Source: Echinococcus granulosus | Lineage: Eukaryota; Platyhelminthes; Cestoda; Cyclophyllidea; Taeniidae | Assembly (NCBI RefSeq): GCF_000524195.1 | Contig: NW_020170421.1 | Span: 258,500-322,499, forward strand | Direction of reading: 5' to 3' | Length of the DNA stretch: 64,000 nucleotides | Shown: positions 1 to 15,200 of the stretch, in pieces | Layout: every line of letters starts with the position of its first letter | How positions within the stretch are numbered: the stretch's first letter is position 1 | The notes under the pieces: model-generated | Seen by the model: the letters and a program-made list of their open reading frames with translations, nothing else | What the model was told of the DNA's origin: nothing | Database searches by the model: none | Translations under genes and position numbers: made by a program

Positions 1-219
1 ATCACCGTAGTAAGTCTGAACAAGCTTGAGCTCACGAAGACAAAAATAAACTATGGTCGACATTCAACCATGAAGCTTCGACCGAACCAATGAAGAGCAT
101 TTAAAACTGCGCCTAACTACCGAAAACACTCTTCGCCTCTTAATCTCGTTCTCTCCGATATAACCTTGGAACCCATTGGAAAGTGCGATTGGACGTATTA
201 GGCAGAAAAGAGAACTGAC

Positions 220-3200
220 TGTTGGGGTCGGCATTGCTCCTCGGGGTAGGATGAAGTGAAGGCTTTAATTCGAGCCTTCTGGATGCGTCGTCCTAGGGCA
301 GCGGTGCGTTCCGCCTCCGAGGCTATGAGCGATTTGAGTGCGTCTACCTCCCGCCGTGCCACCGAGCCAAACACCGACTGTGCCAGAGTTGGCATCTCTT
401 TCTCTCTGAAAAAAGGATGGAGGAGGCAAGTGCATCATTAACTATCATTACCCTCTGAGCGCGCTGATCAAGGTACAGAAGTAGTAGGTAAAACGACGTT
501 AGATCTTCATGATCTGCAAACAGATGGCTCATTTGTGGTGAAATTTCAAAGCCTTATTGTCATCAAAAAAGGCGTTTTTTTAGAAAATTTGTGACCTTTG
601 CCATCGTTGGTTATTTGTTTACATAAAAAACAACAGGCGAAATATTTTCGTGAGGTCTTAAAGAGAATTTGAGTCCTCAGCAGTGGCAAGGAATATATTA
701 ATTCGTGGTGCGCCAGTAATACTTTGGATGTTTGTTTAATTCTCAGTTTTTTTTTTAATGGGCCATTTCTGGCTCCTCTACTGCACCTTCACTTGATGGT
801 CTGGTCTCCGCGCCATGCCAGTGGCCCTTCAGCCCAATACATACTCTGCTCTAATACTGTTTTATTTCGTCCTCAGGGAAGCCTCGGACCGCTTTATTGG
901 TGGAAGTGGAAAGCGAACTTGATCACAAAGGCCAACTACCTTGGTTTTTAAACCTGATTGATACATCATAATGTGACAGAAGAACAGCATATGCTGTGGG
1001 TGGGGAATGTGTGAAGACCCCTAACAGAAGGGTTGAAAATGACGTCCAACCTCGGCAAATACCCTAGTCCCGTGATACGTAGAAATACTATTAACAACTA
1101 TTATATCACTTGCTTGCAAATACCCATACGATCCTGATTTCTTTTTCAAAATAGGTACTAAAAAGACGGACAAGGTTTTATTTTATTGCCTCAAACTAGT
1201 CAGCACAAAACCAAAAGTTTATGAGACTGTAATCTGGTGATCATAAGACAAAAACATTATCTACGGATGACCATAGTTTACACAGGAAGATTCGCTACTT
1301 CTGTATCCACGTAAACAGGATATTATGCTTTTTTTGAAAATAAGTTGGATAAATACGACAAGCCCTGGGTAAACTACATTGCTAAGAAACACACAAGGAA
1401 ATTCGTTCAAATACGAAAGTTGGGAAAATTTGACATTTCAAAGTGAAAAAGCTGTGTAGGCAGTGAACAACAATTTTGCTAATCGCCATCCACAAACTCT
1501 ATAGAGAATCAAGAGAGTCAATCGCTTCAAAAAAACCAAAATTGCATTGAAACGCTACACATGTAGGAATCAAAAGACACCTACGCTCTAACAAGCGGAA
1601 TATTATCCCTCGTCTTGGGCAAGAACGGATCTCCCGTCCCCCCCGACTGTCTAATCGGCCAGCTATTTTCCAGATAGCTCTTAAAATGTTTCGTATTCCT
1701 AAGTCGCTGAGTAGCTGGAGCAGCTCTCGTATCGTTCTCAGCACTTATTGGCTCATAGCGCAGTTTCCAAGACCAGAGGTGACGTCCAGAGGCATCGCGA
1801 AGAAAAGTGAAGACGGGTGAGGGGTCCGCAAGACTTCGGCAAAGGGCCGGTATGCTCTCGTTCACCCTTTTGCTGCCAGTGTTGGAAGTAGGCCTCATTG
1901 TCTCCGCAATGCTCAGGAGGAGGTCAGGGGCGGTTGGAGTGGAAGCAGAGGTATCTGGCGAGGAGACAAGAAAGTGCTGAAAGGTGGAAATGGAGGTGGC
2001 TGAGAGCTGGGCGACCCGTTCCTCGTTGAGGCGACAGGAGAAGGTCTCGGGTCCGCCGGCCTGGGGGAAGGATCCAGCGGTGGAGAAGAGGATAGTCAAG
2101 AGTTGTTCCGCTGCCTCGTTTACGCGTTTCGAGAAGGGCATGCCAGTTGGTAGTGGAGGACCCTCAAGAGAACTACCCCTCTATTGGAAGACGGAGAGAA
2201 AAGGGCAAAAAAGTGACTATATAGTAATTTTTAAGACATTACAGAAATAGGATAACACACTTGGAAAGACGGTATTTAGGCAAGTGCCTTTCTAACATTC
2301 AATATCAACAATAAACATTCAAGCCAAGCAGTGACTAAATTTTTGGCGTACGGTAAAAGATGCCACAGTGACGGTAGCAAACACAGAAGGAAACGAATCC
2401 TACTATGGGTACTAACAGCCGGTGAAAATGTCTTCAGGACATGCTAGTCTGGACAGCATTAATTAAGGTGGCAGGCAAACAGTGGGATTACAGTGGTAAA
2501 TAGGGTTTATTCTGAATGAGGGCGTCAAAGTCTTGGATATCCAATGTTTACGGAAGACTTCAAGCACAGTACGATTTAAATCAAGCTTAGCTACTCTGCG
2601 GTGAGATATTTGCTTGAATGGAGCAAAGCTCTCAAAAACAGTTAGTTGTACGTTCGTCGATCACATATCCCGTCGAGCTCATTGCAACAGCCATTAATGT
2701 GAAGGTTCAGGGCATAAAACATCGAATCAGAGGCATCTGAGCGACGCATAACCCGTCATGGGATGGGGATACTCTACACTACTAGAGACTTCTACACCAT
2801 CATACTCAGGAATCCGATCCCTCGATTCGCCTGATCTCAACCCTTTGGATGAACAGTGGTTAGAAGCCCCATTCCCGTAGTTTTGTTTCATTTCTTCCCT
2901 TATAGGTTTATTTTTCTACTACCGTTTCTAAATTATTGCGGTCTTTATTACGACGCAGCGCTCCATGGTCCCCAACTTGATTTACCACCCGGCGCTTGCA
3001 TTGCCACAGTTCCAATCGCTACTGCTACGCCCTAAGTTTGGCTTCTCCACTTGGTTATAAATATTTTATTTGCTTTTATAAACCAAATGCATGCCCAAAA
3101 CTGCAACGAATCGAATAACCGCAGTTTTCAGCTTGAATTTATTTGCTGTTTGATTTCTTATCCTACCATCGTTGCATGTTCAGGTTTGTGGGACTACGCT

Positions 3201-6200
3201 GCTACCCTAAACCATGAGATCTTACAAGCAATCCCCCAACTAATTTTCATGCCAAACACTTATATTCATACACTTGTACACCTCGTAATGTATTTGAGTC
3301 CTGGAATCTCTGGAAAATCGCCAAGACATACCTTAGAGCCGGGCAGAGGCAGTGGAACTGTCTCATCGCCGAAGATGCCTAATTTGGTAGTTTCAATGAC
3401 GGCACGGAGGGTCTCCTGATCGTTAAGGGTGTTTGGATGAGCCACTATCCACCCTCCAAGACAGTGAAAGGCATTGATGATGAGACTGTGCAGTAGTCGT
3501 GTGTGATCCTTTTTCTCACGCCAGCACTGAAATTCGATGAAAGCACAGATGCTTTGGATGCATCGACGACCTACGGGTACAGAAAACGGAAGTGAGAAGG
3601 GGATAGCAAGTCAGCCCCTCGAACTGATTCCAATCGCCCAGATCCCACTCACCATTCTGGTCTTAGACTTTAAACGCAACCAAGCTGTTTGCTTCACGAT
3701 TTAGTGGAGGCAGTTATTAAAGAGCGATAACGAATACATGTCACATATCCGTGACATCAGACATAGGCAGGAAGGTTGTGCTGGTAGCGAAGGTTTTACG
3801 AACTTCAACATAAATTTTGTTAAACCGTTACTATAAAACTCTACAACATAATCGAATAATTAACTTTAAATAAAAGTTACTGCAAATATCGTGATTGTAT
3901 CTACAGAAATTCCTTTCATTCCAGTGTTTTGTGAAAAACTCTCAGACGCCATTAAAAAACCATGGAATGCGTTCTAATTAACTGCCACTTAGAGATGATA
4001 ACTTAGCTGGATTCCGGAATGCAGAGATTTATCGGTAAAAAAGAAAACGTGGAGCCAACAAAACGCATTAAACAATGCACCTTGCCTAACCTCGGTATTT
4101 TAGGAGATAAATAATGTATTTTTAAACGGTCTCGTAGAGTCAAATCGCCTCTTTAATCTACCGAAGTAGCCAAAATTTATTCAACACATCATGGTTACTT
4201 TTGACCCACAAAGTAGAAAACTTTCGCGTGCGGGCATAATAACTTGATAAAATGAAAATTGTAGGTTGTGGAATTCTATAAAGTGACAATAAGGAAACAG
4301 CCGAATTAGCTATTATGCTCTTGGGTTCAATAATGTCCCATAATAGGAGAGGGTAAACTACAGGCTCACAGAGGTAAGGACATTATAGGACGTATGATGA
4401 TGTGTACATAGCCTCTCGGAAAGCGACTTACAACGAGCCAAGCTGGGCTGAGGCACATGAGTACTGGCCAATCCACCGAGGATATCAAGTGCGAAGGAAG
4501 ACAGAGCAAAGTCGTTTACCCACCGTCGTAGAGAGGCGCAAATCCTCTCCAACAGCACTGCGTACAGACCTGAGGCTGTCTCTGAGTAGCAACGACTGAT
4601 TACAAATGGGTACACAAGAAAAAGGGAAATGCATTGAGGGAAGGTCAACCTACCAACACCGGGATGAGGGTCGACGTTATTGGGAGCGGATTTCGAATTT
4701 GACTCGGGCGCAGAGAGTTCGACTGAGATCATATTCAAGACGAGGGTATAGGCAGCGCCTAAAAGGCAAACGCAAATTATAGAATAATGGAAATAAGGGC
4801 ATTGTGATATGGTGGTGCCATGCTGTGTAAACATCTACCAACCAGCAAATGGGGACTCAAAGTTAAGGGCTCAAAATAAGTTGCGATCAGTACTTATTTC
4901 TAACACAGTCAAACACTACTTCTAGCTCTGCTCATGCCTCCGCCTATGCTGTCTTCCTCCTGCTGGACGAAACAACAAGTTGAGTTACCAAGGGGCTAAA
5001 ACTTAGTTGCAAGTTTATAGTCTCTACTATTATAGTGCTGTAACTAAGTCACAGGAACAGAACAAGAGCTACCACTAAAAGAAATAAGGTAACGATCTCG
5101 ATATTCACTACACTACAATACGAGATTAAGGAGAAATTATTGTTGAATAATTTTGTTGACGCACTGAGAAGCATTCGAAGGTTGTGCGTGTCCGTCTCGT
5201 AGGTGAGAAGCTCGCACAGGAGACTAGCCAGTCTCATCCTCAGTATTCGGGTGGTAAGAACACTCGAATCTGAAGTTGTGGTGGAGGAGGAGGATGAGGA
5301 GGAGGGAGAGGAGATTTCTGCCAAAAATACAACATCACACAGTCGCAAGGTGTCAAAAATGGTTCGTTTAAACTAGAAGAGAAAACTGGTAACTGCTTAC
5401 TGCTACACTGTTAGGATTGAAAAACGGTTACTAAGCGCACGAAGTCGACGGGTGGATAAATATGAACATCAGGCGATATTAAAACCCTTGCTTACAAAAA
5501 CCTTACAGTTCCATCAGCTCTGTATTTATTTAAATTTTAGAAAGGATTTCACTAAATGACAGTAAAACGTATTCCAATAAATGCACAGTCGCATTATAGC
5601 GAAATTCAGGTAAAAAGATTTTGGAATCGTGGATCTCACACGTTTCTCATACCTCTTCAGATTATAGCAGTACCACAAATTAATGAACTTGTCAGTTTTC
5701 GTGATCAATTCATGGCGCATTTATCACTTGGATCCGTAATAGCATACCAGTTGAAGTGAGCTTAGCTAACAACTTGACAAGAGTAAGTAAACACCTGCGG
5801 GCGAGATACATGTCAAATTTCACATTGGCGAGTCAAATGAACCTCAACAAGAAACAAGAGACTAGCACATTCGCTACTGGGGCCACAGAGGCGAATCGAC
5901 AACCTCAGAAAACAACGCAATTGTCCCCTAAATACGAAGTGTCTACATCTGTTTTACTGTTTTTAACTTAACCTCGGTTTTCCAACAGTATTCTGTGTTT
6001 AAGGGCGAAATCCGTTTCCGGTGTGCATTACTTGAATGGACTTCGTCACGCGTTTCCGGTGGAGTCTATACGGGTCGCTAACTTATATTAAGAAAGAGTT
6101 ATACCTCAGCAAGAAACAGGAGGGAGATTACGCCCGATTCACCACAGTGTTAGAAGGTTAGTAAGATTGTGATACACCTTGACCTACTAAAAGGAGTCCT

Positions 6201-9200
6201 TTTTATAGCAAGGTGGTATATTTATCCTTCTAACACAAAACACTATAGCAAAAACATTATAGAAATTAAATCTCTCAGTCAAACACCTGTAGGGTGCCAT
6301 CACTTTAAAGGTTGGTACGAAAAAAATTACGTAGAACTGAGGAGAAACTCACCTTGAAATTGGATGCCATCGAACTGGTTGGTCAAGCACACCATTGAAA
6401 GCAGCTGGTGCAAGCTGGCTCGTCGTAGCAGAACCATCGAGATGTACTCCGGGCAACTGAATCGGGAATAAGCAGTATAGCAAAATGTCTGAGGAAAAAC
6501 TATGAGGGTGGGAGGTGCTAACCCACTGACACTAGGTAGGACTCAAAATGAAAGTAACCCCAAATTGAATGCAACAAATAAATGGTTAATACGAAGAAAA
6601 AGAAAGAAATGATGATAAAGCATTGACTTATGTCAACTTGTCGTAACCTGAAATGAGGTGCGATGCCATCAATCAAGTGACTAAGGTACCTATGAAATGG
6701 CGTGAAATTTTATGATAGAGTCATAGTTTCCATTTCCAATGCTTTTTAACATAAGGAACGGTTGATTAAGCAAGCATTAATGGGTTTTTAATGGGGGAGA
6801 TTTGTAAAACAAATAGTACTGTACTAGCTACGTCCAAAGTCAAGTACGACGGGAATCACATGGAGGTGCAAGGAAGATTCCCTCCAATAACTTCAATTAC
6901 AGTGTGTTGGAAATTAGATTGGGGAATTTCCCGTGCCGCTGGTAGTAGAGTGACGGACCCTTCGACAACATTATTACAATTCAACTTGCAATTAACCCCA
7001 TGAGGCCAAGACTAGGGGGATTTGGTGTGTGACCTAGTTCCACTCCAAAAGGGATTGAAATCAAAATTCACCTGAAGTATAGGCAACGGTCTTGTACACA
7101 TTTTTGCGTGGGAACAGAAATAAAAAAGTCAAGTTTTAATCGTAACTCCCACGAGGTTTAATCAAACCTAAACCAGAAACGCTGGGAAATACGAATGTAA
7201 AGTCGACTAAAAATGGAAGTGATTAATTGAGAAGTTCATGTTGGATAATGATATCTACACCGCATGAAATGACGAAGGAAGGTTGGAAACTTTCAGAAAT
7301 GCCACTAAAGGTGGTAAACTAACCTGGTGAAATCTAGTTCCAGTGTTTTAAAATTCATTAAAACTGATGTACCCTGTTAAATTATCCATGTCACAGTTGT
7401 TTTCAGGAGCTCATGTGTAAAAACAAAGCTGTCGCAACTAATTTTTACCTAAAATGCTGAAAATTGTAGATACAAGAAGGTAGGCATCAAAGTTCAACTA
7501 AGTACCAAGTTATGAGCCTCGTGAGTTGGAGATAAGCGAAAAACATTACCTGTTACAACCTCGGAGAGTCTAGATGCGTACAGAGAACACTTACTAGAAG
7601 TGGAGCGATAATATTTCTAAGTGGAACAAAAGTTGGACAACTGAATAGTTTTAAAGGAGAAACGTGAAGTTGTGAGCATACCCGAATTTGTGATTGGTCA
7701 CGAGTTAAATCGAAACGGTTAATCACAAGGGGATTGTCCTTTTCACGAGTTAAAGAAGAGAAACTTGATAAAGAACACAAACGGAGCAGTAATTGGGGCG
7801 AATACAAGAACTCGGGTGATAAGAAGACACTCTCAACCGGTGGGGGAAAGAAGATCGGATGAATGGAAAGGAGTTGCTAGAAGACGTTCCAATAAGAGGG
7901 TACATCTACCTTGGAAAGTGGACAGTTTTTTGAAAACTAGAGCAACAAAAAACAACACTCCTAAATATTAAGACATCTTTAAACTAGGTTCCCGATCTCC
8001 AATAACGCTAGCATATTCAACTTCGCCTATGGAGAGCAGTCGAATCTGAGGTCAGGAAGAAGGAATTCACCTCCAATCAAATACTCGAGGCGGCTGATAG
8101 TGTAGAGAGGGGGACGACTTCAACGCAACCTCTTTACCCATCATGATCGTGGAAGCGAATCAAAGCATACTTCAGAGAAGGGAAGTGTATGTTTTAATAA
8201 TGAAACCAAGCAACGAGAAATCGGCAAGAAACAGCTCAAATCTGAAACAAAGACACCTAATAGCATCAAGGGAAAGAGGAACATTGTTGTCACCTGAATT
8301 GTCAATAATAAATTAGCGCCAAATCCCTCGTCTAGGTGGCCAGAACTCAGAATCAGAAAAATCCAACCCTCCCCGTCGATGGAGAGTTGCCCGATTGTAC
8401 ACATATAAGAAAAAGCGATATTCATGAAGAATAAAAAACCAGCAAGATCAGCCCACAAGATGGGTAAATATAAAATAAGGTACTATCACCTTCTTAATCA
8501 AGCTGCCGATCGCTCAAACAGGGAGGGAATCGTATGAATTTTACTACACTGGTATCGATGAGAACCGTGGAATCAACTACCCATATGCTAATTTGGTTGA
8601 AGGGATGTTAAAAATTACTCGATTTAAGAAAATGGGGTTGAACACAAGACACTCCTAGTTTAGGTATTCATGTATCAGAAGAGATACCAGGGGGAAACAC
8701 TTCACATTGAATCACGGCAAGCAGGAGCCTTGTAAATGTGAAGGTAGAGCGGGACTGGAGACTTACATAACTGACGGTTTTCGAAGCACTAACTGAGCGG
8801 CGTTGAAGAGAGCGGGCGCGACCGAGGAGAAGCAGGCAGTGAGGTCAGCACGCAACAGGTCAGGTGCGTGGAAAAGGACCGTAGAGAGAACGTATTCCAC
8901 CTCCTGCGGAGGTACAAACGGTCAAACAGACACGTTTAAGCACAAAAATATATGAATGACACTAAGAGCGGCCGTGGAAGCGGTGGCAACAAAAACAACA
9001 ACCAGAGCAGTAGCAAGGGCAACGACTAGCCATAAGAGGCGCAAACAGTGCGGCACACCCCAAGCAACCCGCGTATTGGCTGCTTGGTCGCCATGGCGAT
9101 CAAAAAGAGGATAGCATGTATGGCTGTCTTTACGCGTTGTTGGTAGGGTGTGAGAGAGGGTTAGAGCAACCAAATCACCGCCGTTTTTGTCAGATACTGA

Positions 9201-12200
9201 AACACCCCACGACTACTGCAACTTCTTATAAAGAATTATTTTTCTTGTAAGTGAAACAATTGTGTGTTGGAGCAAAGGTGTGGTTTGTTGAAGCGAGTAG
9301 GTCAAGGGACAAAATCCCTCCTTGGCTTAGAGATCGAGAGGGCGGATTGGTTAGTATTTTGAGTACAATGCGCTCTTGGTCAAAAGTCCTATGCAGGTGG
9401 CTTTTAGGCAAATGCAAACCAGTCGTATCCTCATCTGATAGCGATGAACATACAGCTAGATGACGGGAACAATAAGGGTCGGGTGGTAAACTTTTCAAAC
9501 TTGGAACGATTCATAGACTGATAACCAAGTTGAGGAATAAAAGCCTTGAACGCTTGTCCAACTAAACCTGTCTTGTTTATCAGATAACCGAAAAAGTTTA
9601 TGCGGTTTTCGGCATGGCTCGATCTAGTGACTTGTACTTTGTAGAAACTTGGGAAATACACGCAATGGGTCATATGGATACATTAAAATGAATGGATAAG
9701 CTTCAATCCAGCGGCACAGGACCCTTTAGTGCATTCAGTACTAATTTCATGTCAAAAATTATCCAAAAGGTCGACTGAACACAACGGTCGTGATTCGGGT
9801 TTAACTCAATTCGAAACCTATAGAAGTTTTTTGTAGACTTTTCGGCATAGCATTTGCAGGTGCCGTATACGGTAGTAAGATATAGTGCTCAGGAGCGGTT
9901 TAAAAATGCGTTTCATTTAGGAGAATCGTCACACATTATTTACGATTGCCGCCCTAATTCAAAATTAATGCATCGAGAGCAATCAGTAATGTCTGACGTG
10001 AGTAATGAAACAGTTCATTTACAACTACAATATCAACTGGGAAAGTTGCAGAAGTTGGGCAAATGAGGACCACGCAAATGACATGCATAAAGTGGAGACA
10101 ATAAAATGAAGAGGCTATCGTTTGAAACTTCACGATTTTCCGACTGGGTGAATTATTAGAAACGGTTTTTGTATCCAAACACCAGGCGAACAGACATATC
10201 TCTAAGCGGTTGTCTAACCTCTAAAGGCATCCACCATTTCAATCTCAGAAGACCACGCCTGCAGTCGCGTTTCACCTACTAGATAAAGCTCGAATGTGCT
10301 CAAGAAAAAGAGAGCTATGATTGACCATTGAGTCGGAAGAAGGTCCTGTCTACTGAAGACAACGCAAGACCTAGTCTTGGAAGAAATTTGACAATGAGAA
10401 GATATACATTTTAAGATGGGGTAGAAAATGCGAACTCATACTCATTTTTCGTAGTCCTCTGATATTTACCTTGGCATTAGACAATCGCATGGAAACACAA
10501 GCAGATAGGAGATAAAAGTGAGACAGGAAAAGAGGCGATTGGGGCCAGGTTTCCTGGCTCAAAAGATGAAACTTTTACGACAAGTAAAATTTGCAGCAGA
10601 ATCAAGTTTCTTTAGGTAAGGATGGTACATTTTAAGGAATAATTCACCACGACTTAGCGGACTATCAGATGATCACACAGAGCCTGGTGAAAAACACTTT
10701 GTTTTAAAACATATAATTTACTTGTTGAAGTAATGAACGGAAATAAAGGTCATATTAACAATATTTCATTGTTTATTCTAATTTCAACGAAAAAAATAAG
10801 AAAGTTTTTTGGAAATAAGTTGCCAAAATACAAACAGAAACTGCAGAGTGAGTTCAAAAAGAGGTTTAAAATTGCTGCAATGTCAAAATTAAACGAATGA
10901 AAAATCTACACACATTTTCTACAACGTCCGTTTAAACAATTTACTCATAAAATAACATCAAAATTTACTTACAATCCATCCACTCAGGCTTAATGCGAAA
11001 ACTCAGAAAAACCCACTTCTGGGAATGGACTCACGGGATCGAGAGCCCTGACGAGGCAGACGTAGAAGCGGGCGAGGAGTTCAGGCGCAATTTGTGTTTT
11101 TCGGGCGTATATGAAAATGCGACAGAGGCAGGCCATAGCCTCGGCACGACCCACGAGGAAACTGGTGTTGTCCACCATCAGTGAGCGCTCACTGACAATC
11201 GTACCTAAAACAAAAAGCTGATAAAAATGGCTACTTATAATGAATAGGTAGGCGTATTTGCATCATTTAATGGGGTAAGAGAGCCCATTGGGCTCTCCCA
11301 TACACCAAAGGAAAATGAATTCGATTCACTGGAAATAAAAGTTGTCCTCCTAGAATCTACGATCTAAGTAAACGAATTAATAGTCTGAATTTGGTCCAAT
11401 TTTACCAGAATAAGGCATAAGTTGTGTTGCTCGGAGAAAATTTACCAATGGCCTTCAGCTTTCCCAGACAACTTGAAAGGTAGCTGGGATTACGTTCAAA
11501 AAATTATTGAAAAGAACAGCCTTGTGAAAAACATCGGGCGAAAAAGCTCCACTGATTATTATTTCCACCATACAGGAAAAAAACTGAAGTAAAGAATCCA
11601 GTGAAATGGGTAATTGATCGGAGACGAAACTTGAATGAATTTGCCTACATTCATATCGGCTGGGGCATTGGCACCATTAGAAAACAGATTCAACAGAAAG
11701 ATAATGAGAAAGCGGCCATCAATAATCAAAATCATTGTCGTCTTAAGCATGAATCCTTCTTCACGAAGCATAACAACTATGCAAGGAGAATGATGAGTGA
11801 GCGTAATTTCACAACGCCTCCACTATGAGTTCACAGAGCTGCATTGTTTGAGCTCACTGAAAATGTCATCGCTACTACTAAGTAGTTTTGGTGAAGTGTG
11901 ACCAATTTGCAAAATGGGCATATTTGCTCCTCGACACAAGAACTCATTTGCATAAACACAGTAGAGGAAATAAACGGTACTTTCAACAACAGACCCAGTT
12001 GTAATGGTTTGACTAGTTGCCTAACTCTTCAATTCTGTTTCAAGGGCACTTCGAATTTTCACTAAACGATATGGCCTTTGGATCATACCAGTAGCCCTTA
12101 GTCCTCCACTACGTCCGCAGCACATATTCTGCTTGAGTATTATTTCTTCCTTCGCATTCAGGGAAGTCTCGGAGAGCTGAGTTGGTAGCAGCAGAAAGTT

Positions 12201-15200
12201 GACCCGATTATAAAGGATGTCTACCCTGATTTTATAACTGAACAGAAAACCCTAATGTAGCAGAAGGAAGTCATACACTGCGGACAGGAGAACCTGTGAC
12301 GAACCCTAACGGAAGAGTTGAAAATGACATCTACCTTCGACAGCTACGCAGTCCCGTGTTCAACAAGAATGCCATAAACAAGTAAAGCAACACCAACCGT
12401 AGCCGTGAGCCATCCGTCTACGGTACCTGCATGAAGATGTAACCTAAGTGAAAAGGCGATACCTCCTTCACCTCAATACCAGCTAAACAGAATCCAGCTG
12501 GACAGATATGGCTGGGCACCAGTGAAGTGAGAACAGATTGGTAAGGAGGCGTAAGTGCGATATCCTATCCCTGCGAAACTACTTTACATCCCATCCTTTG
12601 TTAAATGACTCTAAGTTTAGGTTGTTGTTCTTACGACTGGCTATGGACATATGTGCTGTCCAGCACATAACCCCTTCCCCTGATACAGTTTTTGAACAGG
12701 ACGGGACTAGAGGTCCAGTGGAATCGCCAAAAGCACGCGGTTGCTTTGTGAATGCTTTACATTACAACACGGACTTCGCTGTGATGACTGACGTGGGAGG
12801 TTGGCCAAGAAGAGCGCCGAGGACGACACCCAAATGGAGAGAGGGGCTATGCAATGCCTCAATTATTTGTTTAACTCATCACTTTGGTTTCGATGGCACT
12901 TAAGGCTCCGGTTCTGTACTGCTGCTGGGCGGCATGGCTTTCGGGCCATGCCAGCAGCTTCGCAGCCCTTTTTCACGCCGGCAATGAATGAACTGTCCCA
13001 GTGTTGTCTCCTTTCGTCTTCAGTGAATTCTCGGGGCGCTAGAACACTACTTGGCAATGCAACAAGTAATTAGAGGTGGTCATAAAATAGATCAAATATG
13101 CATAAAGTACTCTCGCGAGTACAGCTATGGTATAACCCAAAATTCATGGGAATTATAAAACACCTGAATACAGCCTGCTTCCACAAATACCGTGCCTTTT
13201 CAAACAGCGAGGAAAATAACCAGCCGAGGTGCACGACAGGGGAAAAAGAACGGCATGCCCTTAGAAGACACGAAGTGACCTAGACTGCTTTGTGATTTCA
13301 ACGCAGCGTCACGCAACTACAAAAGCAACACCAATGACTACAAATAAATAAACAGAAAAGCATAAGACACGCACTCTACTTACCGGAAGCAACTACAGTA
13401 ATGTCTGAAGCAAGAAAGTGAATTTAGACTTCACAAAATCACATCAAATTCTATTTTAAACGGCAAAAGATTAAAAACCCATCAGAAAATTTTGTGTTTT
13501 GATTACGGAGGTAGGCAACTCCACTAGCAGCTATGGCAGCTCTGTTGATTTGCATAATGAAACTGAAGATCCCCATAATTTCTAACTTAATGTCACCCAA
13601 ACAGCCTCAAATTCAACTTAGATAGGCAGAAAAAACCAAGCATAAGCGCGTTCTAGAGGGAGAGGCATTTCTAATTACACCAACAGCCTTGGTGGCCTCT
13701 TTGAGTTGATTAAAGTAGCAGATAAAGATCGGCACTATCTCCAAAACACCGAAATCATTGGTCAGTTTCGGATGCAGAAAAAGAAAACGAATGAACAAAC
13801 AAATAAGTTGGGATTGTCGTGATTTGCGCACCACTTTGAAATAGAGAAGGCAAAAAGATAACTTTGAGTGAACAAAACAAACTAAGCACAATAGCAAGCA
13901 GCTACACCAGCCAGAAGATTAGTTAATTTTAACTCAACCGCAAAAATGATATCAAGTTCATCATAATCTTTAAGCTGGTCTAAAATACGAATTTAAACGC
14001 TGTTTCAAGTAGTACCAAAGTCAATAAGGAAGGAAAAGGCAGGGTGTCTTTCTCCAAGCAATAAAATAAACCTGATGCCGTTGCATTACGATTACAGTGG
14101 CGAATAACTTTAACACTAACATTGGGAAGAGAAGTGGAGCTTGATTTCTCTAAATACAAGCAAACAAAAAACACGAAATCTCCAGGAGTGCTAGTTGTGC
14201 ACCTTCTTTGCCGCGTCCCACAGCAGCCTCAAAGAGCCAGGGTCCCAGAAGCCGTAAGAGGGATGCGACATGGGGCCGGTTGTAGAAACAGGTCACTAGA
14301 AAGTTGGGCTGGAGCCAAGCCTCGGCTAAGGCCTGAGGGTTGACGAGGGAGGAGGAGAAGTGTGCGCCCGTCTGCCCCGAACCGTCCGGTGAGGAGGGAT
14401 CCGTGGAGCCTGACAAGTCACCGCTGCCCTGTTGTTTATCTTTGAAGACAAGAAAAAGGCAACCGAGTAAGGGCTTTCAGTGGATGTTGTGATTCATTCA
14501 CCAGCGCTGATAGAAGATTATGAATGGGTGTAGGTATATTGCTCCAATTTACGTAGGTCCGATGATCTAACGGCCAACGCTAGGCCAATGAAATAAAAAG
14601 GTGTATGTGGTGAAGGAATGAAATTGACGATAGCGCTGAATCAACATAAGATTAAACTGAAGACAAGAAAGTGATTATCCCATATAAGAACGAAAAAATT
14701 AAATGATTTGGTGGAAATAATGATGCCAAACTTAATGAGTTTGAGTGATGGAGTCCGCCAGCGTGTAATTACTTTCCATAGAAGTGTCGCACCACTGATG
14801 TAGCTGAAATTGGCACGAAAAAGGGATTGCAGCAGCACAAGTGCCACCTCATCGGAAAAAAAGTAGGCATGCGATTAACTAAGAGCAACCGCGTTCTTTA
14901 GATGATCAGATAAATATGGAGGGATCACAATGTGGGATGAGGATGACAACATAAGAGAAAATGTCCAAATCTTGTTTGATGGAACAAGGTGATTAACAGT
15001 AACACGAATTCAGCTTCGGGAGATCGTAAATCAAAATTTGATTGTGGGTGGCAGTCCATAAGATAATGCGAGAAAACAGGCAAGAATTACGCAACAGATG
15101 ATAAATAGTTGTTTGAGTGTACATTGTACCACCAAAATTACCCTTGAAGGGGATAGATCTTTGGAAGGGAAGAAGAGCTAGCGCCGTGGGCCGCAAGAGC

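Larger units (their letters stand above)
11205..14202 (-). other. RALGAPB intron 8 (3 kb) with repeats
   Basis: This intron carries two plus-oriented repeat copies (about 12060-12360 and 12895-13060), and between them a possible transposase relic near 12680. The remainder is AT-rich without supported genes. Confidence 0.55.

Noticed and set aside
1..60. Possible further RALGAPB exon at the left edge
   Set aside because: Too short to judge; an acceptor-like AG is present, but the peptide cannot be matched with confidence.
7970..8140. Possible additional RALGAPB exon (good pyrimidine tract and CAG before IRLLSIGEVEY)
   Set aside because: Its phase does not fit between exons 8903-8767 and 6456-6353, which join each other correctly, and the peptide does not match the family.
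12538..12903. Plus-strand ORF of 121 codons in RALGAPB intron 8
   Set aside because: It spans the space between two repeat copies and is not coherent as a protein; only a short transposase-like fragment is mentioned as a weak finding.
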